From: Clostridiales bacterium
Lineage (GTDB): Bacteria; Bacillota; Clostridia; Saccharofermentanales; Saccharofermentanaceae
Assembly: GCA_017551625.1 (NCBI GenBank)
Contig: JAFZLF010000050.1
Location: forward strand, 1-64,000
Direction: 5' to 3'
DNA: 64,000 nt
Each line of letters begins with the position of its first letter. Position 1 is the first letter of the stretch. Of the stretch, positions 15,815 through 24,019 are shown in pieces. Under the pieces are notes generated by a model. The model saw nothing but the letters and a program-made list of their open reading frames with translations, was not told the origin of the DNA and did not search any database. The position numbers were made by a program, and so were the translations under genes.

Positions 15815-17245
15815 TTATAGAGTGATCGAAACCGTGAGTTTTTTCTCCGCATGAGAGACTGCAGCGATGCGGCCTTTGTGCTTGTCGACGATGGCCTTGG
15901 CGATGGAAAGACCGATGCCGTGGCCGCCTGTCCCCGAGTTTCTCGAAGCGTCGGTACGGTAGAACCGCGCGAACATATTCTTACAGTCTTCGGGGGAGAT
16001 GGTCTCGCTCGTGTCATTCGTGATCTCGATCTGTGCGCCCTTTTTCGACTTCGTAACAAGAACGTCGATGGCGCCCTTCTCCGGACAGTATTTCACGGCG
16101 TTATCGAGCACGATAGAGAGCAGGGAATCGATGGACTTTTTATCGCCCTGGATGTGGATGCCGTCGTCGATCTTTGTCGTGATGGTCTTATCGGAGGCGA
16201 TCGCCACCGCTTCAAAAGAACCGGCCTGTGCGCGTGCGATCTCGGAAAGATCAAGGTCTTTCATGTCGAGAACGGTGGAAGATTCCTCCATCTTCGAAAG
16301 CAGGATCAGATCCTGCGTCAGCTCCGACAGGCGCTTCGTCTGCACCTTAATGTCCGAGAGCCATTCATTGTCACAGCTGCCACCGGATCCGCTTTCAGAT
16401 GCATCTTCATCAGTACTGCCGCCGGAACTTTCAGCTGTAGGGTTGGCAGTCGCTCGCATATCGGCAAGCTCCATCTCGAGCACCTCGACATCTGCCGATA
16501 TGATCGCCAGCGGCGTTTTGATCTCATGTCCGGCGTCGGTGATGAACCGCTTCTGTTTTTCGTAGCTCTCGGCGACCGGACGGACGATGCGGCCGGAGGC
16601 GAAGAAAACCATCACGCCTACGAGAAGGAGGCACAGGAGAGAAACGAAGATGCTGATGTTGCGAAAGTTCCGGAAATTCGCGAGGCTCGCGCCACAGTCG
16701 CGGAAGATGACGAGGCGGTTGCCCATCTCGTCCTTCTCGCCCCGCAGAAAACGGTAATCTCCGATGAAGCCGGAGGTCTTTCGCGTGCGGAGAGCGCGCG
16801 CGGCATACTCATTTGCGGTGGACTTCGAGACGGCGGAGATCCGGTCTGTATCGGTGCGGATCACGGTCCCGTCCTCGGAAAGGAGTACGCTGAAGTAACG
16901 TGTCTCATACGCGAGCTCCGGAGAATCGGTACGTCCTTCGTCGAAACGCATAAAGGCCCTCGGACCGGAGCGGTCATTTCTTGAGAGAAACTCTTCCGGG
17001 TCTTCGGGAGGGATGAAGTCATCCGGATCGAAATCGGGATTCTGTCGTTCGAATTCTTCTCTCGCACGTAACATATTCTCACCAAATACACCGCCGTTTT
17101 CCATGAGGATGTCGAGAATCTCGTCACTCTCGGAGACGACCTGGCGGTAGTTCGAGATGTTGATTCCGCCCATCAGGATGATAAGCACCAGAAGCACGGC
17201 GAGCATCGTGATCAGTATGAGACGGATACGCAGTTTTCTTATCAT
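15815..17245 (-). CDS. Sensor histidine kinase
   Basis: A 476-residue two-component sensor. It has two membrane helices (about 10-30 and 193-213) flanking an extracytoplasmic domain with an acidic, Asp/Glu/Pro-rich region, then the dimerisation helix with the phospho-acceptor in DAGHEIKTPLAIISADVEVLE (His about 240) and an ATPase domain with N-box VLDNAVKYC, followed by a GTGGHGIGLSIAKAIVDKHKG G-box. A Ser/Gly/Asp-rich insert (about 265-285) interrupts the region after the phospho-acceptor helix, which is unusual. The start codon overlaps the end of the response-regulator gene (ATGA), so the pair is translationally coupled. The signal is unknown; the divergent VTC/DUF4956 cluster is the likely target. 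Confidence 0.94.
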   Translation of the reverse strand: MIRKLRIRLILITMLAVLLVLIILMGGINISNYRQVVSESDEILDILMENGGVFGENMLRAREEFERQNPDFDPDDFIPPEDPEEFLSRNDRSGPRAFMRFDEGRTDSPELAYETRYFSVLLSEDGTVIRTDTDRISAVSKSTANEYAARALRTRKTSGFIGDYRFLRGEKDEMGNRLVIFRDCGASLANFRNFRNISIFVSLLCLLLVGVMVFFASGRIVRPVAESYEKQKRFITDAGHEIKTPLAIISADVEVLEMELADMRATANPTAESSGGSTDEDASESGSGGSCDNEWLSDIKVQTKRLSELTQDLILLSKMEESSTVLDMKDLDLSEIARAQAGSFEAVAIASDKTITTKIDDGIHIQGDKKSIDSLLSIVLDNAVKYCPEKGAIDVLVTKSKKGAQIEITNDTSETISPEDCKNMFARFYRTDASRNSGTGGHGIGLSIAKAIVDKHKGRIAAVSHAEKKLTVSITL

Positions 17246-17916
17246 GACTCGATCTCCAGAGAATAGCCGGCGTTACGCGTGGCCTTGATCTTTACGTTCG
17301 CGCCGATGGACTGGAGCTTCTTGCGAAGATAGGAGAGGTTCGTCCACACGACATTGATATCCGCATCGGAGTCGAGGCCCCAGACCTTCTCCATGAAGCG
17401 GTCGGTCGAGATCAGGACGCCCGGATTCGCCATGAGGTACTCCATCATCTGGAATTCTTTCGCAGCGAGCTTCACCGAGCCGGTCGGAGATTTCAGCTCG
17501 AAATTCGCCCGATTCAAGGTAACGTTTCCGTAGCGGAGCGTGTTATCGGCGACGGGGGTGACGGATCTCGTGATCGCACGGAGGCGGGCGAGAAGCTCAC
17601 GACTCTCGAAAGGCTTCGTCAGGTAGTCGTTCGCGCCGAGGTCGAGCCCCTCGACCTTATCGTCGACCTGGGACTTCGCCGTGAGCATCATGACGGGGAT
17701 CGTGATGCCTTTCTCGCGGATCTTCTTAAGTACGGTAAATCCGTCCATCTTCGGCATCATGACATCGAGTACCGCACAGTCGTATTCGGATGTCAGAAGA
17801 TAGTCGAGGGCGTCCTGCCCATCGTAGACGGCATCCACGGAATAGTTGTTCTTCGTAAGGATCGCGGTCAGTGCCCGCGACATCGATTTCTCATCTTCGG
17901 CAAGTAAGATCCTCAT
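17242..17916 (-). CDS. OmpR/PhoB-family response regulator
   Basis: A 224-residue response regulator. The receiver domain begins MRILLAEDEKSMSRAL, with phospho-acceptor Asp in CAVLDVMMPKMDG (about residue 51), the Thr in MLTAKS and the Lys in YLTKPFE. The C-terminal winged helix (about 125-224) is of the OmpR type. I chose the start at 17916 because GAGGAG lies directly upstream on the minus strand and the receiver begins there; a longer frame starting at 17970 has no ribosome site. It is the partner of the kinase that follows. Direct repeats TTAAGGTT at 18029 and 18040, spaced 11 bases as PhoB-like dimers require, lie between it and the divergent VTC gene. Confidence 0.95.
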   Translation of the reverse strand: MRILLAEDEKSMSRALTAILTKNNYSVDAVYDGQDALDYLLTSEYDCAVLDVMMPKMDGFTVLKKIREKGITIPVMMLTAKSQVDDKVEGLDLGANDYLTKPFESRELLARLRAITRSVTPVADNTLRYGNVTLNRANFELKSPTGSVKLAAKEFQMMEYLMANPGVLISTDRFMEKVWGLDSDADINVVWTNLSYLRKKLQSIGANVKIKATRNAGYSLEIES

Positions 17917-17977
17917 AGTAAGACTCCTCTTTTCCTTCCGTGAACAGTGCATTTCAAGCGGTAGAATCATTATCTAT

Positions 17978-17983
17978 ATTATA
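17978..17983 (-). promoter_or_regulatory. Candidate -10 box of the two-component operon
   Basis: TATAAT on the minus strand, about 60 bases before the response-regulator start codon. No good -35 box is visible at 16-18 bases, so it may depend on an activator. Confidence 0.45.
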
Positions 17984-18027
17984 CCGCAGAAGCACGGATC
18001 CACAGGCGTTTTTTCGTTTTCTTCACC

Positions 18028-18064
18028 TTTAAGGTTGCCTTAAGGTTACCATGCTAACCTTAAA
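18028..18064. promoter_or_regulatory. Probable response-regulator operator
   Basis: TTAAGGTT occurs at 18029-18036 and again at 18040-18047 (11-base period), and its reverse complement AACCTTAA at 18056-18063. Tandem 8-base repeats one helical turn apart are the usual binding site of OmpR/PhoB regulators. The site lies 30-65 bases before the VTC gene and divergent to the regulator gene. Confidence 0.65.
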
Positions 18065-18093
18065 CCAAGATTAAAGAGAGGAAGGACACGACG

Positions 18094-18828
18094 ATGACAT
18101 ACCAGAGTGTTTTTCAAAGATATGAGATCAAGTTTATACTGACCCGTGCGCAGGCGGCCGCCGTGAAGGAGGCCATCTCCGGGAAGATGCATATAGACGA
18201 ATACGGCCCGACGACGATCCGGAATATCTACTTCGATACAGATAACTACAGGATCATCCGGACATCGCTCGACAAGCCCGTGTATAAGGAGAAACTCCGC
18301 ATCCGCAGTTACCGCTATGCCGGCGCGGAGGACACGGTCTTCGTGGAACTGAAGAAGAAGTATGAGGGCGTGGTGTATAAGAGAAGGACCGAAGTGGTGA
18401 GCTGCCTCGCGATGGACTGGCTCGCCGCATACGGTGAGGCGCCGGAGGACACACAGATCGCGCGCGAGATCACGTACTTCCGCGATTTCTATGAGACGCT
18501 CGCGCCAAAGGTGTTTATCTCTTATCTGCGTGAGGCCTATGTTCCGGTTTCGGGAGAGACGGATCTTCGGATCACCTTCGACAAGGATATCCTTGGACGG
18601 GAAAGTGACCTATCGTTTGCCAGCGGGATCTACGGGCAGAAGATCCTCCCGGACGATCAGGTCCTCATGGAGATCAAGGTCCCGGGCGTGATGCCGCTGT
18701 GGCTCGCGCAGATCCTCAGCCGGAACGGCATCTGCAAACAGTCCTACTCGAAGTACGGCGAGTACTATATGGACTACATCTTAAGTAACGGCTCCGGCGA
18801 GAACAGAAAGCATTTGCTGTACGCCTGA
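18094..18828 (+). CDS. VTC domain-containing protein (polyphosphate polymerase family)
   Basis: A 244-residue protein that spans a complete VTC catalytic domain: it starts YEIKFILTRAQ, continues TIRNIYFDTDNYRII, has the basic strand KEKLRIRSYR, V-E-L-K-K-K-Y-E-G-V-V-Y-K-R-R and finally VLMEIKVPG plus the late S-K-Y motif. These Lys/Arg/Glu residues line the tunnel of the triphosphate-tunnel fold in yeast Vtc4, which makes polyphosphate from ATP. Bacterial VTC proteins next to DUF4956 are thought to act at the membrane or surface, but their product is not established. It is the first gene after the response-regulator operator and is followed by membrane and secreted proteins on the same strand. 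Confidence 0.9.
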   Translation: MTYQSVFQRYEIKFILTRAQAAAVKEAISGKMHIDEYGPTTIRNIYFDTDNYRIIRTSLDKPVYKEKLRIRSYRYAGAEDTVFVELKKKYEGVVYKRRTEVVSCLAMDWLAAYGEAPEDTQIAREITYFRDFYETLAPKVFISYLREAYVPVSGETDLRITFDKDILGRESDLSFASGIYGQKILPDDQVLMEIKVPGVMPLWLAQILSRNGICKQSYSKYGEYYMDYILSNGSGENRKHLLYA

Positions 18829-18855
18829 AGACTTCTCCGGCAGAAGGAACTCTCG

Positions 18856-18864
18856 TGATATAAT
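18856..18864 (+). promoter_or_regulatory. Possible extended -10 promoter before the glycosyltransferase-like gene
   Basis: TGATATAAT (TG-N-TATAAT) lies 40 bases before the next start codon, with no clear -35 box. It could give the downstream genes expression independent of the VTC promoter. Confidence 0.45.
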
Positions 18865-18902
18865 GGTGGCTGTAAATAGCGACGATTCATACACGGAGAA
18901 AC

Positions 18903-20411
18903 ATGAGCGAGAAGAGAGAAAAAAACCTGTTACAGAGATCCGAGAAGCGGAACTACGGGATCATCAGCCTGTTCGTGCTGGTGGTCCTTTTGTGGATCTC
19001 GCCGTATTCGCCGATCTACCGGTACATCACCCATACTGATCTCGTATGCTATAAGGTCATGGCCCGGGGACTTCTTTCCGGTAAGATCCCGTATAAGGAT
19101 CTCTTCGACCATAAGGGACCGCTGACCTATCTGGTGTATGCGATCGGGTTCCTCCTCCCGGGGAATCTCAACATCGGCGTCTGGATCCTGTGCTGGATCA
19201 TCAACTGTGTGGGATTCATATACGCCTATAAGTGCAACCGCCTCTTCTTTAACGAAGACACGTCTCTTTTTGCGACGATCCTGATCCTCCTCGTCAATAC
19301 CCTGACGGTCTTTAATATCTTTCTTACGGGGAGTATGCCGGATAATCTGGTGCTGGCTCCGCTCATGGCCTCGACGTATCTCTTCTTGAAGGAAACGAAG
19401 GAGAAGGACTTTTCTCATATTCCGGATAAAAGTATCTTCGTCATCGGACTGATGTGTGGTCTCATCTTCATGACGAAACTCAATATCTGCATGTTCTATC
19501 TGGTATTCGTGGGGGGCTATCTGCTGTGGCTCCTGACTCGGAAAAAGATCATCGTGTTCCTCAGAGATACCGGTCTTTTCCTTCTCGGTATCGCGGTCGT
19601 GTGTCTGCCTTTCCTGGTGTTTCTGGGCGCCAATCACGCGCTGTCGGAATTCGTCGACGTGTATTTCCGCTTTAACCTCAATTACGGAAAGGACGACCTC
19701 AGCATCAACTTCTGGGGAAGTACCAGCATCCCGGCTCCGGCGAAGATCAGCATGACGATCCTTCTGCTTCTTTCGGTCATGGTTATCGCCCTGAAAGGGA
19801 AGGGTATGGATCTGCAGAGAAAGATCATGACGGGACTTGCCGTGATTACGTTTGTGGTCCTGAGTCTCCCGGACAATATCGTCTACTTCTATATCGTATT
19901 CGTCCCGCTCTATGTGCTCGCTTTCGGCGTGATCAGCGAGTTCCTGCTCGCGCTTGTGGGAGAGAAGACGAATGCGGTCCAGCTCAGCGCGATCGTCATC
20001 GTCGTACAGGCCATCATGCTCGGCATGCAGACATATCTTTGCGGAAGCATCAAGCTTCAGAAGACGGAAAAAGAACTGGCGCTCGAAGCTTTTTCGGAGG
20101 CACATCCGGATGCGACATGTATGTCGTTTTTTAAGACAACGGTGATCGGCTATTACGATTACTGCACCGGAACACCCGCTTTCCGCGTTTTCTACCAGCC
20201 TCCGATCGCGACGGACGAACTCGTACAGGAGCAGATCGATGAACTTGCTGCAAGACTTCCCGATACGGTCGTATATATCGGTGTTTCGGACGAGGCGTAC
20301 GACTCCCAGATGTGCCGGTTCATCGAGCAGAACGGATACGTCCTTTACGGTGTTTTTGACGAGGATTACGACGCCGAATATTTCTATGTAAGAGAAGAAT
20401 TTCTCGTTTAA
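18903..20411 (+). CDS. Polytopic membrane protein, glycosyltransferase 39/ArnT-like
   Basis: A 502-residue protein with about eleven to twelve hydrophobic segments and a soluble C-terminal part (about 395-502). After the first helix the extracytoplasmic loop carries ITHTDLVCYKVMARGLLSG and IPYKDLFDHKGPLTYLVYAIG. The acidic residue early in loop 1 and the D-H-K-G-P motif are typical of GT-C enzymes that use lipid-linked sugars, here of the Firmicutes GT39-like type. It may glycosylate a surface polymer or protein made by the neighbouring genes. It sits between the VTC and DUF4956 genes, where other genomes often have unrelated genes, so the combination is noteworthy. Acceptor and sugar are unknown. 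Confidence 0.72.
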   Translation: MSEKREKNLLQRSEKRNYGIISLFVLVVLLWISPYSPIYRYITHTDLVCYKVMARGLLSGKIPYKDLFDHKGPLTYLVYAIGFLLPGNLNIGVWILCWIINCVGFIYAYKCNRLFFNEDTSLFATILILLVNTLTVFNIFLTGSMPDNLVLAPLMASTYLFLKETKEKDFSHIPDKSIFVIGLMCGLIFMTKLNICMFYLVFVGGYLLWLLTRKKIIVFLRDTGLFLLGIAVVCLPFLVFLGANHALSEFVDVYFRFNLNYGKDDLSINFWGSTSIPAPAKISMTILLLLSVMVIALKGKGMDLQRKIMTGLAVITFVVLSLPDNIVYFYIVFVPLYVLAFGVISEFLLALVGEKTNAVQLSAIVIVVQAIMLGMQTYLCGSIKLQKTEKELALEAFSEAHPDATCMSFFKTTVIGYYDYCTGTPAFRVFYQPPIATDELVQEQIDELAARLPDTVVYIGVSDEAYDSQMCRFIEQNGYVLYGVFDEDYDAEYFYVREEFLV

Positions 20412-20494
20412 ACTTCAATTTAGGTTCAGAAGATAAACTTAAGACATGAAGAGCGGAATGACCCTGTCGCCGCATCAAAAAGGAGGCACTCTTT

Positions 20495-21181
20495 ATGCTT
20501 AAGAATATCTACAATACCCTGATGGGCTCGACCACAATATCCATTACATCATTTCTGCTGCCGGTGCTGGCATCGATCTTTCTGGGATTCCTGTTCGCGC
20601 TTGTCTACATGAAGAGCAACCGCGCCAGCCGGTCGTTCATCGGTACGCTGGCGATCCTCCCGACGATCGTATGTGTCGTCATCATGGCCGTCAACGGCAA
20701 CATCGGCGCAGGCGTCGCCGTGGCGGGGGCTTTCAGCCTCGTGCGGTTCCGTTCCGCACCGGGTACTGCGACGGAGATCGGCTCGCTCTTTATCGCGATG
20801 ACCATGGGTCTTCTGACCGGGATGGGCTTCATCGTCTATGCGGCGCTCTTTACTCTGATCGTCGGTGCGGTCATGGTGCTCTATACGGCGCTCGGTTTCG
20901 GTGAAGGACGCAATGACCTGAGAAGAACACTTCGCGTCACGATCCCCGAGAACCTCGACTACACAGGTGCTTTTGACGATGTATTTGAAAAATATACGAC
21001 CTCGCACAAGCTCCTCTCGGCGAAGACGGCCGGAATGGGCTCGGTCTTTAAACTGAACTACGAGATCTTCCTGAAGGAAGGCACCTCGGAAAAAGCACTG
21101 ATCGACGATATCCGAGTTAAGAACGGGAATCTGGAGATCAACCTCTCGGCAGCGGTCAGCAAGGAGGCGGCAGAGCTGTAA
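20495..21181 (+). CDS. DUF4956 domain membrane protein
   Basis: A 228-residue protein with four hydrophobic segments in its first 130 residues and a C-terminal soluble ferredoxin-like domain of about 90 residues. The motif GAFSLVRFRSAPGTATEIGSL (about 82-102) is the DUF4956 hallmark (S-L-V/I-R-F-R-x-x-x-x-x-x-x-E-I). AAAGGAGG precedes the ATG. DUF4956 genes usually neighbour VTC-domain genes, and often CotH kinases and carbohydrate-binding proteins, as partly seen here. The membrane part may be a pore or anchor for the VTC product; that is inference, since no member has a settled function. Confidence 0.88.
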   Translation: MLKNIYNTLMGSTTISITSFLLPVLASIFLGFLFALVYMKSNRASRSFIGTLAILPTIVCVVIMAVNGNIGAGVAVAGAFSLVRFRSAPGTATEIGSLFIAMTMGLLTGMGFIVYAALFTLIVGAVMVLYTALGFGEGRNDLRRTLRVTIPENLDYTGAFDDVFEKYTTSHKLLSAKTAGMGSVFKLNYEIFLKEGTSEKALIDDIRVKNGNLEINLSAAVSKEAAEL

Positions 21182-21279
21182 ACGGGAGACCTGGAGGATC
21201 GGGAAGAAAAAGAAAGTAAAAACGGAGAAAAGTAGAAGCGTTACTCCCGATGAAAGGTGAGAAGGAAAGGAGAACGGAC

Positions 21280-22668
21280 ATGAAGAATAAGAAAACTGTA
21301 GCCACGTTCGCAACATTCGCGGCACTCGCAGTAGGAATCGGCGCGCTGGCGTATTTCGCCGGGACAAAGAACGGGAGTTCTTCAGAGAGTAATAACGGAA
21401 CTGCAGTAGGAAATGCAGGGATCAACGGTGGAAACGGAGCAGGGAATGCTTCCGGAAACGGCAATTCCGGCAACGTCGGCACCTCAGCGACAGTTGCCGA
21501 GATGGCACTTCCGATCACGGATAAGGATAAGGAGACTTCCTATAATCCGGCCGAGAGTACGAAGATCGAGCTTACAGATAACATCGGAAAGATCAATATC
21601 ACAGAACCCGGTACATACATCGTGAGCGGCTCGACGAATAACGGCATGATCATCGTCAATGTCGGGGAAGAGGAGGATGTGCAGCTGGTCCTGCAGGATG
21701 TGAATATGAACAGCGCGACCTCTGCCGCCATTTACGTCATCTCGGCTGACGAGACCTATATCACGCTCGAAGGAGAGAATACCCTGTCGAATGGAGGAAG
21801 CTATGTCGCCATCGACAGCAACGACATCGATGCCGTGATCTTCAGCAAGGACGACCTGACCATCAACGGCTCAGGAGTACTCAATATCGATGCGACAGTC
21901 GAGCATGCGATCGTCTGTAAGGACGATATGGTCATCACGGGCGGCACATATAATCTTACGGCCCAGGAAGACTGCATCAACACCAACGATTCGCTCGCGA
22001 TCACAGCCGGAACGTTTACGCTCAATTGCTTAGACGATGCGATCCATACGGACGGGATCCTGCAGATCGATGGTGGTACCTTTGACATCACGGCAGCGGA
22101 AGGTCTCGAGGGGACATACATCACGATCAACGATGGTACCTTCGTGATCAGTGCCAGTGACGACGGCATCAATGCGGCACAGAAGGTTTCCGACTATACG
22201 GCGACATTGGTCATCAACGGCGGCGATATCACCATCACGATGGGCCCCGGAGACACTGATGGCATCGACAGCAACGGCAATATCTACATCAATGGTGGTG
22301 TGACCAGAATCACAGGGCAGTCCACGGTCGACTACGACGGTGAGGCTGTGAAGAACGGCGGTACTCTGATCATCAACGGTGAAGAGACCGACATCATCCC
22401 GAACCAGTTCATGGGTGGCGGTCCCGGCGGAGGCCAGGGCCGCGGCCCCGGCGGTTTCGAAGGCGGACCGGACGGGCAATTCCCCGATGGCATGACCCCG
22501 CCAGAAGATTGGGACGGACAGTTCCCCGATGGCATGACCCCACCGGAAGATTGGGACGGACAGTTTCCCGATGACATGACGCCCCCGGACGGCCAGATCC
22601 CCGGTGGCAGGGATGGTCAGAAAGGCAGACCGGCAAACGAAACAGCCGATAACGCACAGAGCGTCTGA
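21280..22668 (+). CDS. Secreted carbohydrate-binding beta-helix protein (DUF4353, Cthe_2159-like)
   Basis: A 462-residue exported protein. An N-terminal hydrophobic segment (about 7-26) acts as signal or anchor; a Gly/Asn/Ser-rich linker (30-65) follows, then a long right-handed beta-helix (about 85-385) with recurring rungs such as ITGGTYNLTAQEDCINTND, ITAGTFTLNCLDDAIHTDG and INDGTFVISASDDGINAA. Regular D-D-x-I-x-x-x-D/N turns look calcium-binding. This matches the family of the Clostridium thermocellum protein Cthe_2159, which binds cellulose and pectin-like acidic sugars. The tail has two exact and one partial copy of a 14-residue repeat (DGQFPDGMTPPEDW), then a basic end. I preferred the ATG at 21280 (AAAGGAG upstream) over that at 21250. 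Last gene of the VTC cluster. Confidence 0.88.
   Translation: MKNKKTVATFATFAALAVGIGALAYFAGTKNGSSSESNNGTAVGNAGINGGNGAGNASGNGNSGNVGTSATVAEMALPITDKDKETSYNPAESTKIELTDNIGKINITEPGTYIVSGSTNNGMIIVNVGEEEDVQLVLQDVNMNSATSAAIYVISADETYITLEGENTLSNGGSYVAIDSNDIDAVIFSKDDLTINGSGVLNIDATVEHAIVCKDDMVITGGTYNLTAQEDCINTNDSLAITAGTFTLNCLDDAIHTDGILQIDGGTFDITAAEGLEGTYITINDGTFVISASDDGINAAQKVSDYTATLVINGGDITITMGPGDTDGIDSNGNIYINGGVTRITGQSTVDYDGEAVKNGGTLIINGEETDIIPNQFMGGGPGGGQGRGPGGFEGGPDGQFPDGMTPPEDWDGQFPDGMTPPEDWDGQFPDDMTPPDGQIPGGRDGQKGRPANETADNAQSV
22471..22590 (+). repeat. 42-base tandem repeat encoding a 14-residue Pro/Asp motif
   Basis: Copies at 22471-22512 and 22513-22554 are nearly identical and encode DGQFPDGMTPPEDW twice; a partial third copy (about 22555-22590) has DGQFPDDMTPPDGQ. 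In-frame units like this can expand or contract without breaking the gene. Confidence 0.9.
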
Positions 22669-22773
22669 GGCAAGTGCTTCTGACGAAGAATATATCGCTT
22701 CGTGATATGCGCGGGAAAGCCGGAATCTGCCCGCAAGTGACAATACTCTAAGCAAATGTGCCCCTATCCATGT

Positions 22774-22779
22774 TATAAT
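22774..22779 (+). promoter_or_regulatory. Candidate -10 box of the NADAR gene
   Basis: TATAAT about 77 bases before the start codon, followed by a small hairpin (GAAGCCCTC / GAGGACTTC near 22788-22811) in the leader. The -35 box is not clear. Confidence 0.45.
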
Positions 22780-22855
22780 AGGCGTATGAAGCCCTCATCG
22801 GAGGACTTCATAACATCATGTTTAAGAACCTTTTCGACGAACGGGAGGTGTGGCC

Positions 22856-23701
22856 ATGAGAAACGAGATCATCGGATTTCACAGAGAGTACGAAGATAAC
22901 GGCTGCTTCTGCAACTGGTATCCGGCCGAGTTCGATTATGCCGGCCGCCATTACCTCCATTCCGAGCAGTTCATGATGTACCAAAAGGTCATGATGTTCG
23001 GCCAGAACGCGCTGGGTGACGAGATTATGCGCACGGCCGACCCCGAACAGTGCAAGATCCTCGGAAGAGAATTCTTCGATGGATTTGACGCAGCCCTCTG
23101 GAAGAAGACCCGCTTCGTGGTCGTGAAGCGCGGTATCCGCGCGAAATTTGCCCAGAATCCCTCCATGATGGAAACACTCCTGGCGACGGGTAATGCGATC
23201 CTGGCAGAGTGTTCACCGCGTGATAAGGACTGGGGCATCCTCCTTTCCACATCGGATCCGGAGGTCCAGGACATCACGAAGTGGAAGGGCGAGAATCTCC
23301 TCGGGCAGGTCCTGATGGAGGTGCGTGAAGAGCTCCGCGAAGAGCTGCGCACCACCGATAACGGCGAGGTCCTTCCTTACGAAGATGCGAAGGAAAAAGA
23401 ACCGATCTCCGAGTGGGAACTGACTGCGGGCGAGCTTATCCGCATCCCGCAGTATAAGAGCACAGTACTTGCCTATAGTGATACGATCGGCTGTGTCGTC
23501 GGAAGTGAAGAGAGCCGTCAGGCGTTCTTCTTCGAACGCTCACTGGCTGACTGGGAGGCCTTGATCAAAGGTGGTTCCGCTTCCGGTCACGGACTGCCGC
23601 TCGTTGGTTTCTTCGAGATGAAACAGGACATCTACGATATCTCCAGAAGGCTCGATAACGCGGAGGGCGGATATATCGATACAGATGAGGAAGACGAGTG
23701 A
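22856..23701 (+). CDS. NADAR domain protein (YbiA/DUF1768 family) with extra C-terminal domain
   Basis: A 281-residue protein. The first 165 residues are a NADAR domain: IGFHREYEDNGCFCNWYPAEFDYAG, then the SEQFMMYQKVMMFG motif (Y-x-S-x-E-x-x-M-x-x-K), the late RDKDWGILLS pattern (normally D-x-x-W-G-x-G) and W-x-G-x-N-L-L-G. NADAR proteins act on ADP-ribosyl or N-glycosidic adducts; characterised members remove ADP-ribose from guanine in DNA or take part in riboflavin side-product clearance. The remaining 110 residues (E-rich linker, then an alpha/beta stretch) are not part of the classical domain and I do not recognise them. ATG at 22856, with GGGAGGTG upstream, is a better start than the GTG six bases earlier. 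No DarT-type toxin gene is adjacent. Confidence 0.82.
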   Translation: MRNEIIGFHREYEDNGCFCNWYPAEFDYAGRHYLHSEQFMMYQKVMMFGQNALGDEIMRTADPEQCKILGREFFDGFDAALWKKTRFVVVKRGIRAKFAQNPSMMETLLATGNAILAECSPRDKDWGILLSTSDPEVQDITKWKGENLLGQVLMEVREELREELRTTDNGEVLPYEDAKEKEPISEWELTAGELIRIPQYKSTVLAYSDTIGCVVGSEESRQAFFFERSLADWEALIKGGSASGHGLPLVGFFEMKQDIYDISRRLDNAEGGYIDTDEEDE

Positions 23702-23812
23702 GGAAACAAAGAAAGCCGTTCGTTGGAACTTTTTCTTGAATCTTGTTTTTGCCCCGGCAAAATAGCGGGTGTATTTCGGAGATCCGGAGGTTTTTCTTGC
23801 GGGGATCCTGAA

Positions 23813-23975
23813 TATAATTAGAATTGTGAATAGGGAAGCCCGAACCAACCTTCCCGATGCACGAAAGAAAAAAGAAACTTCAACTACCCTCCAAAGTGGT
23901 TTGAAAGAATGCCTCCCCGGTCGGCGAGTTTGCTAAATAGCAAGCGTCTGAGTCAGAAGGGAGGTTTTCTTTACG
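23813..23975 (+). ncRNA. Possible small transcript between the NADAR gene and gdhA
   Basis: A perfect TATAAT (23813-23818, weak -35) is followed by a GGGAAG/CTTCCC hairpin (near 23834-23856), a pairing of CTTCAA with TTGAAAG (near 23879-23907), and finally CCTCCC (23912-23917) with GGGAGG (23959-23964) plus a TTTTCTTT run. Promoter box, structured body and terminator suggest an RNA of about 150 bases. I could not match it to a known RNA family. A 104-codon open frame across it has no ribosome site and is disregarded. Confidence 0.4.
23912..23972 (+). terminator. Terminator-like hairpin with core copy C
   Basis: Outer arms CCTCCC and GGGAGG enclose a diverged copy of the recurring core: CGGCGAGTTTGC, a TAAATA loop, GCAAGCGTCTGAGTC. 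A T-run (TTTTCTTT) follows on the plus strand. Confidence 0.65.
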
Positions 23976-24019
23976 TCATCCCCGCATCGGAACGAAAAAA
24001 AGAAGGCTATTCACCTTTG

